Shown in pieces: positions 27,430 through 39,401 of a DNA stretch of 64,000 nt. The notes beneath the pieces were generated by a model. It was given only the letters and a program-made list of their open reading frames with translations. It ran no database searches and was not told where the DNA came from. The DNA comes from Megamerina dolium (taxonomy: Eukaryota > Arthropoda > Insecta > Diptera > Megamerinidae), in contig OY978528.1 of NCBI GenBank assembly GCA_963854835.1, positions 11,440,242 through 11,504,241 of the forward strand. The letters run 5' to 3'. The position numbers and the translations under genes were made by a program. Positions within the stretch are counted from its first letter, which is position 1, and every line of letters begins with the position of its first letter.

Positions 27430-28110
27430 TTAAAATAAAATATAATATATCTCCCATAAAAAAGTATGCTATTGAATGAATTTTAAAAATTATTTTTTAG
27501 CGAAAATATTAAGCTATCCAACTGCAATTTGGTACAGTTAATTATATTTATCATTTAATAAATTTCTGAGAAAATTGTCGTAATCGGATAAAAACTACGT
27601 CCACTTCCCATACAAAAATATGTCTCCGAATGCATATTTTTACATTTTACTTGTGAAAATATAACTTTATCGAACTAAAACTTGCCATATAAAGTTAATG
27701 TAATCATAGAATTAATATTTTAGAAAATTGATGCAATCGAATGAAAACAATGTCTACCTCCCATATAAAAGTATGGTTGTTGAATGCATATTTTTCCATT
27801 TATTGAGCGAAAATATTAAGATATCAAACTGAAATTGGGTTTATATAGTTATAGTAAATATTTAAATAATTTCTGTTAAAATGGTCGTAATCGAATGAAA
27901 ACTACCCCTACTCACCATACAAAAGTGTGTTTTCTAATGTATTTTTTCACATTTTTTACATGAAAATATAAATGCATTGTATTGAAATTTTTCATATAAA
28001 ATTCATTTGATTATAAAATTAATGTATTAAAAAATGAATTGAATCGCATTAAAAACACGGCTACCTCCCATATAAAAATATACTTCCATATGGTTGATTT
28101 TACTATTTTT
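27430..28110 (-). repeat. 154-bp tandem repeat family, array 4 (5 units)
   Basis: Reverse-complement anchors near 27451, 27604, 27758, 27911 and 28065 give a regular 153-154 bp period. Each is preceded (plus strand) by ATCGAATGAAAACTAC-like sequence and followed by a TGAAAATATAA-like block. Confidence 0.82.
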
Positions 28111-30301
28111 CCACGAAAATATCAACATTATATTATTTGTCATTTTAAATTTAGCAATTTGATTGAAAATTCATAAATTCATTTGAAATATAATTTGAAA
28201 CAATATATGTATGTACTACTAATACCAATGTCCTTCTAGTGACATTGAACTTGTAACATCAGACTGTATTGATACCAATAGTAATATAAAATTAATACCA
28301 TTTGATTGAGTATTTTGAAAATAACACAATATTTTACATACCTACATATATACTTAATGCTTTAGACCAGCAGTCAGCATAACATAAAAGAGCAATATAT
28401 AACTTGATTGAATGGTAAGTAGACTTGATTGCATAGCTTAATTGTCAAACAAACTTTATTTAAATAATGGCAGATTTTTGTCAGCAAAAGAAAAACACGT
28501 GCATGAGAATAGTTAAAAATTCAATTCAAATCGAAGTGCATACATACAAATAAGATTTTGCAATTGAATGTACATGTTACGTAGTGGCTTTGTACAAGAA
28601 GCTATATAAAGTCATAATTGTACATCTATACATGCACGTGTATTTGACAGATTATTCAACATATTTAAATGTACAATTTTACATGAAATGTAACATTAAA
28701 AGTTTTCAAAGAGTTGGTCATTTCTATTTCAAAATATATACATTATTCTATCATATGAAGACTGACTACAAGCCATTGAGATCAGGTGATATATTGTAGA
28801 ATGAAATTAAAGCAATTTATTATATGTAAACCTTTAGAGAAAGTAATCAGATTAAATTCTTATTTTTTTTTTTTCTTTTAAAAGAAAAATTTCTCAATTT
28901 ATATCAATCTATCAGAGTACAAAGATGAGTTGTAGGCAATTTTTGTATTTTTTTTTTCGAATGAAATTATAACTTAAGGCTACTATCACTTTTTGGCATT
29001 TTATTAAGCTTCGAATACACTCATTCAATATGACACACACAGAAACATAAGAAAAAGAGAAAGAGAGAGAGAAATTCTCAAAGAAATTATATCTTTAGGC
29101 AAATTGTATTCCCAAAGCTGATATGCTCAAACATAGTAGCAATAGTAGTAGTAGTAGTAGTAATAGTAGTAGTAGTAGTGATAGTCATCATATCTTAAAT
29201 CCTTTCGGGATTTTCGTTTTATTTTTGTTTGATTTTCTTCATATACTTACATACATACACCCACACTCACATAGATTACATACAAACATGAAATGTAACA
29301 ATGTAACTCATTAGTAAAAGCGGAAGAACATTGAACAGCATCCTTAAGCTTGTCTCATATCCTTTTTGGTTGTAATTTTATTGCTTTCAGATCGTACAAC
29401 GCACAATGAATATGTATGTGTACATACGCATGCATTCATATCCTTATCTTACGTCCATATACATACATACGTACTATATACATATCCTTTAGCGTTAAAG
29501 TGTAGCGTAAAGTGTAGTAGTAGAATGGCAAATTGAACTGTGCGTATGTATGAATTGTATATTCTTTCAATATTGCAAAAACAAAAAACGAAAAAGAAAT
29601 GTAGAAAACACACAACCATACTTTCCTTCCGTCGACCAACTACATATATGAAGTATTACTCAGCAGACATCTCTTATCGTGACCGTAAAAAAATAAAAAA
29701 AAAAAACAAAAAAAAACAAAAATCCAACTCATGTGATGGTCAAACATCACATTTCAAAGAATATCATATTTCGCTTCTATTCGGAAATTTCCTTCACCCC
29801 CCTTCCCCCCATTTCTTTGCTTTGCCAGAACGAGTACCTACTGTAAACAACTGTAGGTCATTTACGTTTCGTTTCATTTCGTTTGGTTTGTTATTTCATT
29901 CGTTGATTATTCTTTCATATGCAAAATTTGTATTTTATTTTTCTCGTTTTCGTCGTTTCATCTACTGTTTATTGCTTTCATTGTTTATCTTTTTTCTTCA
30001 ACGTTATCTATTTCAAAGGATATTATTCTATCGTATGTGATAATGATGATGATAATAATGATGATGATGATATCAGTTTTAATTGTGCAAAAACTGAATA
30101 TACATACGCATATGTATAATATTGTCTAATGTTATATAACGCTTACCTAAATATATATTTGCATATTTGTATATAAACAGTTTTAAGTTACTTATTTAGC
30201 CAAAAAGTGTGCTGCAATATTTTGAAGCATAACTTTATTGTAGTACACACACTGAATTAATTGAAAATATGCAATGTGATAGTACTATATTTAATAATTC
30301 A
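28111..30301. other. Non-coding stretch
   Basis: AT-rich. Contains an AGT microsatellite (29134-29184), GA-rich 29056-29072, and GAT units near 30043-30070. The 166-codon plus frame from 29540 is Lys- and Phe-rich with no recognisable domain, and spans an A-rich run at 29687-29720. I treat it as chance. Confidence 0.5.
29134..29184. repeat. AGT microsatellite
   Basis: About 15 AGT-type triplets with a few interruptions. Reads as poly-Ser in the plus frame opened at 29123. Confidence 0.9.
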
Positions 30302-30880
30302 CCTAAAAGTATGCTTTAATAATAACACTAGTCAATTAAAACAAATTTTTTTGTGTGTTTTTAAGGGGTTTTTTCAAAAGCAATTCAACTATTCAAATCA
30401 TATCTCGAGTAGGAAAATAAAAATTGATTTATAGAATAGAATATAAGCTAATCAAACCAGCTAACAAATATTACTAATAATATTTTTAATCGGTTCAGCA
30501 GTTTATACATAATGGGCCAAAAAATTAAAAAAAAATGTCGCTCTTCCGTACCAAAATTATTATAAAAAAAAACTAAAAAATCGTTTAAAAATATAAATCG
30601 TGCAAATAAAAATATATTTATATTTTTCACATAGAGCTTGTTATTTCACAAACAAAATAAGATATCGATAAAAAAAATCTTTGAATAAATACTAAACTTA
30701 TGGGCAATTATATGAAAGTATTCGAATTTAAATTATCCTTACTTTAAAAATGAAATTCGACAAAAAGGCTCATAGTGCTGTCAAATGTATAACCGAACAC
30801 CATTAATCCTCCCTAAAACGTTTTCTCTAAACGTACTTACCACCTATCTCTTTCCCTCAGAGGGGTTCCCATAAAAAAAA

Positions 30881-31237
30881 AAAATAAATATGTGGCACTT
30901 AAAGCCCCAAAGGGCTCATTGGCCGAGCTTCTCTTCTATTACTGTTGTGCGTCTTAAATTTTGGACAGTATTAGAATGGACCTACTTATTTTAGCCGGTT
31001 CAAAACGGCAGAACACTTGTGACATCACTTTTTCTGAGCTTTGTCACAGAGTTCTTTTTAGAAGCTTTTTCATGGCAAGTTGTTACTGTCGGAAGAATTG
31101 CCAATTGCTTGCCGACAGGTGGGTACCATTCGAAAGAAAAATCTTTTCGATATAAAATTTGTTATGCATCAGCTGGGTATTGAACCACGACCTACAGATC
31201 AGAAGGCGAACACACTAACCACTGAGCTACGGCACCC
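30881..31237 (-). mobile_element. tRNA-derived SINE, copy B (near full length)
   Basis: On the minus strand it starts GGGTGCCGTAGCTCAGTGG, matching a tRNA acceptor and A-box, with GGTTCAATACC as the B-box about 50 bp on. These are the internal RNA polymerase III promoter elements of tRNA-type SINEs. The body carries TTGCCA, GCTTCT, TGTGACAAAGCTCAG and TGATGTCACAAGTG blocks shared with copies C-F. The target duplication is only tentative: CCCATAAAAAAA near 30868 against CCCATACAAAA at the head end. Open frames across it are incidental. Confidence 0.82.
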
Positions 31238-31539
31238 ATACAAAACTGAAAAATACTCACATTATTGGCTCACATGTGCTCCTAGAGTTGAAGATAGGAA
31301 GTATGAAGATTCAATACTTTTTCGTTAGGAAGTAAACACGAATAGGTATTAGTGATGAAAACAATATTCGTTTCTACTATTAGCTTTATAATTATTATCA
31401 CAAATTGATGTACATATATCTCGAAATTTTTATGTTTGCCTAAAAGTATGCTGTATACCAAAATACTATAACTTTCAATTACTTTTCACATCAAGCAAAA
31501 ATAAATATACCAAATATTACCACATTCTGGACTCTAATG

Positions 31540-31584
31540 TAATTATCTAGCCTAAAATTATGCTAATTTTAGGCTAGATAATTA
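31540..31584. other. Perfect 21-bp inverted repeat with 3-nt loop
   Basis: The arms 31540-31560 and 31564-31584 are exact reverse complements, separated only by TGC. The arms include CTAGCCTAAAATTA, overlapping a copy of the dispersed CCTAAAA motif. Perfect complementarity over 21 bp points to a recent hairpin-forming event or selection; unlike a microRNA precursor, the arms have no mismatches and almost no loop. Confidence 0.8.
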
Positions 31585-32053
31585 TTCTTTTATCATCGTA
31601 GAATTTCTATGGCAAATATGCCAACTATTTCAATCATAAGGTTAGTTATTCTTACAAATCATTTGCTTAAAAGTATGTAAAATTACATGAAAATTATATT
31701 ACATTCGACCATCTTTTCAATGCACCTGAAAATATGCTATATGTGATAGTCAAATTGATAATTTTTTTTTTATAAATCTATACTTATGATTCGATGTTAA
31801 TTAGTATTTAGTGTATGTAATATCATTTTTAGCATTTCACTACTTCATACGTATTCTATATAATTGAGTCTTTTATATAGAATATGTATTTTTCTCCCGC
31901 TTCATATCAAGTAGAATTGTTTGAATTTGCTTTCAAGCGATTAGTCTGACTCTAAATTATGCTATTTTCTATCATTTTGCCCTTATAGCTGAAAATGAGA
32001 ATTAACATTGCATGCTTGCAGTGTAGAGTTTATGATTTGCCTAAAAGTATGCT

Positions 32054-34029
32054 AAATTCATATTTCTATTTTTCAAATAAGTAATATATTTGAAATTATA
32101 TTATATATTATTTAACAAAATAAATTATTTGATATAATTTCTATAAAGAATGATGATCACTATCATCATCATCATTAGCAATATTAAACATAATATAACT
32201 TTTACGAACTACCAACATATTTATAACAAAAAGCATAAAAAAAATAATAATAAATACTAATAATAGTATCAGACTAGAATAATATAATATATATATAATA
32301 ATAAAGTGTATTTGAAAACGTGCCCCATCGTCTTTGTGAATGTAAAAAAAAAATAGAAGAGAAAAAAAAAAAAATCCTTCAGACATAGCAAAAAGTTCCC
32401 TTGATTAACTTGTATTCTTTTCTATATACTCTCCATTTTTTACGAGTACTTTTATTCATATACAATATGTATATGATTTCGTTTTTCATTTTAATTCTCA
32501 TTTGTGTATTGTTAGTTGGTTGGTTGGCTTGTTGGTTCTACTACATAGTTTCATTGGTCCTTTTATAAATATCCCTGGAGTTATGATGCTTAATTATATT
32601 AGAGAACACAGCACGTGCGTTTGTTTGGATTCTTTTTATCCTTGTGTCTGTGTGTGTGTATGGGGGGGTGTATATTGTATGTTGCACAGAGTTGTTGTTT
32701 ATTTTCTTTTGCTTCTTCTTCTTCTTCATATTGTTAGAATTGTTATTATTATTATTGCAATTATTATTGTTGCTTTGACTATAGTAGTGAGTTTGATTGA
32801 GTTTTGGAGTTGAGAATATAAGATATAATAAGGTAGATTGTTTTCACTTTGTTTGTACCATAAATATGGGTGCTAAATATGTATATACATTAATATGTAT
32901 ATACATTAAAAGACCATATAGAATACAGAGAGAAAACTCAATCATTCTAAACTAATTTCCATAATTCAATGGATGTCAATTTATGTCAATATTTCTCTTT
33001 ATTATCTTGTACGATTTTCATAATTATTATTCCCAAATGTTCACACTTATAATCAATCTCTAAAATCAAAACAATAACAAACAAAAAAACACATTCGCGT
33101 GACGACAATATATATACTATAGCAGCATATAAATGACAAGTGCTCTAAATTAGTATAAAATACCAACCATTAAAATGTCAATTTTAATTGATAACAAGCC
33201 AATAGACATACACACATTGACCCACACACACATACATTCAATATCAATCACTTATTTTCACACATAACAACTCAAAAAGTACTCATGCCTGTCACACATA
33301 CCCATAACATACTAGTAGGAGTATCTATATTCAAATCGTAAAATGTGAAATATACGACAAATCATCAATATTTGGTACATAGATAGACACAAATATAAAT
33401 TCGAGAGTAAGCAAATAGAGAGACATATGTAAGTGCACTTATAACTTATCACTCTCATATCCACACACACACACACACACTTGTAGAACATACATAAACA
33501 CTCACATTTAAATAGGACAAAAAATAAATTTAACAGATTCGAACTGAACTATGAGTACAATTAAAAAACAAGAAAATAAAAATTCAACTGACAAACTCTA
33601 TATGCTCATGTGAGAGCAAATAACAAATTTCAATATTAATTTGAAGAACGAATGAGGCGGTAAGCATGCTATCAATGTCAAAACAATTCAATTCATTTCA
33701 TTTCGATTCACAATTCAATTTGCGTTCTCAATGCAATGCGCGCCACTTTCAATGAGCCACTTAAGCTGCTACATACAATACATACACACATACATACATA
33801 CTCGTACTCATACCTATTACTATCATTCTACCATCATCATCATCATCATACAGGCTGTCACTACTACTATGAATACTATTGTGCTGGTTTGTTTGTAACT
33901 TTCATTCCCTTTCGATTGTTGCCGGAAAATTACAAACATACATACATTCACATAACCCTCTTGGAAAATGATGACTGCCGCTACTGTCTAACTACTGAGC
34001 AGCAACACATAACGATTGTATGGGAGTTC
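32054..34029. other. Non-coding stretch
   Basis: AT-rich. A direct repeat of GTATATACATTAATAT-type sequence lies at 32880-32910, an AC run at 33463-33480, and CAT units near 33833-33848. Frames at 32502-32813 and 33736-34035 contain Val/Ile or His/Tyr runs from microsatellites. No gene recognised. Confidence 0.5.
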
Positions 34030-34860
34030 CCTTGAAGGATAAAGGTGCTAAGTCTATTCGGAGAAAATGTAGAAGTATAATTACTGAGGGTCGGTTATAC
34101 ATTCACCGCTCTAAAGTTGATTCCGATGGTTATGTGCAGATCTTTAGCTGATTTTCGGTAGTTTTGTATGGGAGCCCCCTTAAGTTTTGGAGATAGAGGG
34201 CAAGTGTATTCAGAAGAAATACTCAGAATAAAAAATTAATAGGGATTGGTGATAAATTTCACCGCTATAGTTACGATACATGAGGTATTTGTTGATTTTC
34301 AGAATGTTTTTCGGTAATTTTGTTTGGGAGCCCCCTTAAATTTTAGAGATAGATGGCAAGTGTATTTGAAAGAAATACTTAAACTAAAAAATTAATAGTG
34401 GCTGGTGATAAACTTCATCGCTTTAGTTACGATTCATGAGGTATTTGTTGATTTTCATATGATTTTCCCCTATTTTGTATGGGAGCCGCCCTAAGTTTTG
34501 GAGATAGAGGGCAAGTGTATTCAGAAGAAATACTCAGAATGACAAATTAATAGGGATCGGTGATAAATTTTACCGCTATAGTTACGATACATGAGGTATT
34601 TGTTGATTTTCAGAATGTTTTTTCGGTAACTTTCTATGGGAGCCCCCTTAATTTTTAGAGATAGAGGTCAAGTGTATTCGGAGGAAATACTCAAAATGGA
34701 AAATTAATCAGAGCTGGTGATAAATTTTACCGCTTTAGTTACGATACATGAGGTATTTGTCGATTTTCAGAAGTTTTTTCGGTAATTTTGTATGGGAGGC
34801 CCCTTAAGGGGTGGAGATATTTGTGGATTCATTTGTCAATTTTCAATAACACATTCGAAA
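34030..34860 (+). repeat. 156-bp tandem repeat (about 5 units)
   Basis: GTATGGGAGCCCCCTTAA followed by AGATAGAGGGCAAGTGTATT recurs with the AGATAG word near 34191, 34346, 34502, 34659 and 34815, a period of 155-157 bp. Other conserved words are AATTAATAGGGAT, TTACGATACATGAGGTATTT and GTTGATTTTCAGAATG. Units are more alike than in most 154-bp arrays, so this array is younger or more homogenised. It shares TTTTGTATGGGAG with the 154-bp family at an equivalent position. Confidence 0.88.
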
Positions 34861-36049
34861 AACCACACAAAAAAATATCCTAACAAAAATCATGAGATTG
34901 CGACTTTTAACTGAGTTCCATTTGGGTACTCCAGCATTCTCGCAAACACATTCACATATGCATACCCACTGAATTATATTCCCTTTGCCATGCTGTTTGC
35001 TACTCAATATCCATAATACATGTGCACATACAAATCAATTTGAGAAATTTTTACAAATCAAATTTAAAAAATGATGGTGAGACAAGACACAGCCCATACA
35101 TATGTAGGTACGACACGATACTCACACTTTGTAAAATGGAAGAAAAATCGCAGAAAATCAGATGAATATACCATACACTGACAGCCATGTACATATGTAT
35201 ATGTATATGTAGAAGAAGGAGTACAGATTTAATGTATGCTTGCGAGTGTGAGTGTTTGTGCGAACGACAGTATTTGTTTGTGCATGTTTATGGAAATTTT
35301 TATGTTTTTTTTTTCCATATTATTTAGTAGGTACGAATGAAGCATGACAATACATATGGATACATGATGTATACATTTGCTTCATTGTATATGTATGTAT
35401 ATTTGTGATACTCGTATTTGTATTTGATATTCATATGTAGTATATGCAAGCATAAATATATAGGTGTACATACCCATTTGGACAAATCCTTATATGAAAG
35501 ATGGCTCTGTTGATAAAGTGATCCAAAGAGGTTCAACAGGGTGCCTGAAATCATATGCTTGCTTCCACTGTGGTTTGTTGTCACATCAAACGCATATAAT
35601 CAGTTCATGTTATATGAATATAAATCAATTTTTATCTAGAGCATTGTTATTGTGCCTATAATTCTCGTTTGGTTCATATATTTTTCAATAGAGCATTGTC
35701 GGGTTGTTTACAATTCTCATTTGGTTTATATGATACTTATGATATACAAGCCATACAAGCGAATCTACAGGAAATTTGGTGTCGATTTCATTTTCCCGTT
35801 TTGTTTTTTATATTTTCCTACATTTACTTATACTTAAACCTTTCTATATCCCATATTCAATTTGTGCTTCACCTTTGTAACACTCAAAGAGAATGTTGTC
35901 AAGTATTGAAAAGCGTGTCTCTCATTAAAGAGAATACCCATTCAAATCGATGTTGTCAAAACTGTCGATCTATTTGTCTCTGTCTATTGACATGACAACT
36001 GTCATAATTGTTAAATAATTTCCTTAAAAATTTCTATATTGGATTATTT
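34861..36049. other. Non-coding stretch with a 52-bp duplication
   Basis: Mostly AT-rich. A tandem duplication with a 52-bp period starts with AGAGCATTG at 35638 and 35690 and runs to about 35741. Minus- and plus-strand frames around 35324-35995 were not recognised. Confidence 0.5.
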
Positions 36050-36930
36050 TGATCAACGAACAGATGAGTTTAATGAGTGGAGAGAATCAAATAAAAACGA
36101 CGTGTCACTTTCATATAAAAGTATGTTTTGAATTGTAAAGATTTATTTTTATTTTATTTTATATTAATAAATACTATGCTAGAGAATGAACATATTCGAC
36201 AATAAGCAGATTTGCTAAGCAGATTTGCTAAACAGATTTGCGATAAGCAGGTATCGAGCTCATACTGGGGATAAAAAATTAATTTGTTTACATTATAGCT
36301 ACATTCCAAAGAAAGAAGTAATTGGATCAAAATCACACATACCTTCCATACAAAAGTATGCTTTGAAATGTGTGTTTTTTTTTTTTTGCACTTTTTGTAG
36401 AAAAAAATTAATTCTCATAGCTGTAACTTGGTATACGTAATTTTATTTACGGATCTATAAACAAGTTAAAGTATGGACAAAATCGGATCAAAATAACACC
36501 TATCTCCCATACAAATGAATGCTTTCAAATGCATATTTTTCGCACGAAAATGACGGGATATCAAATTAAAACTTGCCATAATCGATTTTTTTTAATAAAA
36601 TATTGTCAAGTTTGAAAATAAAAGTAATCGCATAAAAATCACACCTACCTTCCATACAAAAGTATGATTTCAAGTGCATATTTTCACACTTTGAGCTCAA
36701 AAAAAAGCGAAATCTCCTAGCTGAAACTTGTTAAATACTATTTTATTTACTAATTAATTAACGAGCTTAAGAATCGATGGAATCAAAGGAAAACTACAGA
36801 TAGCTACCATACAAATATATGATTCTGAATGTTTATTTTCACATTTTTCATATGAAAATATAGCACTATTAAGCTGAAACTCAGCATGGACATTGTAAAA
36901 ATTTCCTATTGGATATGAATATAATCATGT
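36050..36930 (-). repeat. 154-bp tandem repeat family, array 5 (5 units)
   Basis: Reverse-complement anchors near 36108, 36343, 36504, 36649 and 36804. The first interval is long (235 bp) because a 13-bp minisatellite lies between the units; the others are 145-161 bp. Copies at 36343 and 36649 retain CCATACAAAAGTATG exactly. Confidence 0.8.
36203..36241. repeat. 13-bp minisatellite within array 5
   Basis: Three head-to-tail copies of TAAGCAGATTTGC (the third has one change) and a trailing partial. It expands the spacing of the first two 154-bp units. Confidence 0.85.
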
Positions 36931-38378
36931 ATATACTTCAATTTATTTATATGAGCATACAATGAATGTGTATGCGTGAAAGTTACGATTTAAATACTAT
37001 AATATATTGTATATATGTAAATATATGCATATCTACATACAACAACAATACAACACATATTTACACACATGCACACAAGCAATAACAAGCATGGATAACA
37101 ACTACCGTACTACTTGTTCGTATTAATGTTCATATGTATATGTATGTGTATGTGGGTGCGCCAGTTGTAATCTTGTATGTTTTGCTGCTGATGAATATAT
37201 TAATCGTCAATACATATGTATGAACTACATATACATATAATATAATATATAACTGTGTTTGTACGTTGGCAATTTTAATCCTTTTTACGCGTATAAAAGG
37301 ATTTAAATTGAAAATGTTGTTATTTTGCGAATACGTGCGTATATATTTGATAAAATATATGAACGATCGTATATAGTAGTACCTACCTATTTGTATTTAT
37401 TTCGAGTGTCTACCTGCGGATATTATTCTCATTGTTTTCCACTCATTCTTTTCATTTCAAAATCTGTCTTATTGCATTTGCTATCGTCGTCTTTTGAGAA
37501 ACGTGAGAGCCACAACAAAAATAAAACAATAAATTGTTAAATTCCGACTGATTTGTCTTTTCTCTTCCATACACACACACACGCATACTTGTACTTACAT
37601 ATATTTACATATTTATCCAAATGTGTATGTGTGTGTGTGTGTGTGATTATGCAGATATTCTTGTGTGTGTATGTATTTATATGTCATATTGAATTCAATT
37701 ATAAGCAGCTTAAAAAGCATCAAATTTAAATTTAATTACTACCTACATACTTTTACTCGTTGCAACTCTTATATTGCTGTCTGGTTGGAAAATTATAGAA
37801 AAATAAAATATAAAAAAATAACGTAAATTATAATAATAATGATCCCCTTTTTATTGAAGTGTATCCAACTGAGCAAGATGAGCAAGAAATTAACTTTTAT
37901 TCATATATATTTAAGTATATGATCAAATTATGCTTAAGTGTGTGTATATATCACTTATATATATTAAATGAGGTCAACATAATTATATATTTTTCTATAT
38001 ATTTTATATATGTTTGTACATACTTAAATTCACTGTGTCATCATGTGTGTATATAATTATATAATATATATACTCAATATTTGTCATTTTATGAAGTACT
38101 TAATTTATTTTGATTTTACGTATATTTAACAAGTGTGATGAATGCAATAATGAATGTACTTGGATGACAATGTTGGGGTAAATCCCACATTGTAATGGCA
38201 TTTGAAAAATAATTTCAATTAAAAATTGATAAAATACTTGATTTATATTATTTCATTTCATGCGTAAATAAGGCGAAAATAAATATATAATTATAAATAT
38301 TACAACAAAATTGTTCCATTGGTAACCCTTTAGAGAAATTGAGATGTGAGCAGCTTCGGCATTAAAATATATTAGCGC
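36931..38378. other. Non-coding stretch
   Basis: AT-rich, with TATG/TACA-type repeats (37030-37240), an AC run near 37571-37582 and a GT run near 37628-37644. No gene recognised. Confidence 0.5.
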
Positions 38379-38905
38379 ATAAGAAAAATAGATCGACAGA
38401 CATCACCTATTCGTCGATTATAAATTCGAGAGTCACGTCGAATGGGTCTTACGGTGAACGAGGGCAAGACGAAGTACCTAGTATCAACAAACAAAGAGTC
38501 CCGACGTCTTGGACAACACGTCACTGTTGACAATTACACTTCCGAGGTGATGAAGGACTTCAGACTTTTGGAACCAGCATCAACTAATGTAATGACGTCC
38601 GCCTAGAGATCATGCATAGGATAATTCTTGCTAACAACTATTACTTTGGGCTGAGTAAGCAATTGAGTAGTCGAGCCCTCTCTCGAACATCGAAAATCAC
38701 AAGACAACTCTCCAGCGAAGAGGGACGCAAAAGAAGAGGAAGACCAAACCTCCGTTGGAAGGACCAAGTATTGGGCAACCCAGCGGCGCTTGGAATATCC
38801 AATGTGCGCCAGCAAGCGAAGAATAGAGAAGACTGACGCCGCATTATATGTTCGGCCGAATTCGAGCATCGGTTGTTATGGCCACATAAGAAAGAAGAAG
38901 AAGAA
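38379..38905 (+). pseudogene. LINE (non-LTR retrotransposon) reverse transcriptase C-terminal relic
   Basis: Plus-strand frames in order read MGLTVNEGKTKYLVS, then VDNYTSEVMKDF, then (shifted) EIMHRIILANNYYFGLSKQL and SSRALSRTSKI, then GRKRRGRPNLRWKDQV. The order matches the end of the reverse transcriptase and the C-terminal region of common insect non-LTR elements (family knowledge). At least two frameshifts are visible (near 38560 and 38830). A deletion joins SRTSKI directly to the RRRGRP region, skipping the segment that usually holds a 'YGAEAW' block. An A/G-rich tail at 38888-38910 fits a 3' end. It has no function itself; a full element of this kind could have supplied enzymes to the SINEs. 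Confidence 0.75.
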
Positions 38906-39060
38906 AAAGAATATGACCAATATCATTACTGTATTAAATACTACCAAATTATACTAAGCTTTAAATATATTGAATCAATAATTGTATTTGTTAAGCTATA
39001 CACTTCTTGCAAGGAGAAGAAATCGAGATTATGAGATATCCATAGTTCGTTACATTGCTC

Positions 39061-39401
39061 AAGTAATAGTTAGAAGAGGTTACGTTATTGTAGCTATCCT
39101 CGCAGGGTAAGCACTTAAATCCTTAAAGTACTATTGTGCCTGCTAAATTTGAACAGTATTAGAAGCAAGCTATTTATATTAGTTGGTTCCTAAGGGTCGT
39201 ACTCCTGTCACATGACTTTTTCTAAGCTTTGTCACAGAGCTCTTTAACAAGCATTTTTTCAACATTTTCCAACAGCTGGATAGCCATACGAACGATGGCG
39301 ATTGAAATGGGGATTGAACTGGAGATTGAACCAACAAACGGTAGTGGGTCGCAACCCAGGTATCAGAAAGCCAATGCACTAACCACTAAACTACGACACC
39401 C
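39061..39401 (-). mobile_element. tRNA-derived SINE, copy C (diverged)
   Basis: Minus-strand copy: body words AAGCTTTGTCACAGAGCTC and ATATTAGTTGGTTCC (plus strand) match copies A, B and D. The head at the right end (GGGTGTCGTAGTTTAGTGG on the minus strand) is a mutated A-box region. Part of the body (about 39295-39345) has been replaced or heavily altered. Flanks TTACATTGCTCA (about 39050) and TAACATTCTCTCA (right) may be a decayed target duplication. This is one of the oldest copies here. Confidence 0.7.

Larger units (their letters stand above)
30302..32053 (+). repeat. Dispersed CCTAAAAGTATGCT motif cluster
   Basis: The 14-mer or close variants occur at 30302, 31439, 31551, 31665, 31725, 31951 and about 32040; three are exact. 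Spacings of 112 and 114 bp among the middle copies hint at a decayed tandem repeat of about 113 bp, interrupted by SINE copy B. The 3' half AAAAGTATGCT also occurs in the reverse complement of the 154-bp family anchor, so distant kinship is possible. Confidence 0.4.

Noticed and set aside
29540..30040. The longest plus-strand frame in the window (166 codons)
   Set aside because: Lys- and Phe-rich, crossing A-rich and T-rich runs; no recognisable domain or splice context.
31080..31328. Plus-strand frame of 82 codons
   Set aside because: It lies almost entirely within the reversed SINE copy B.
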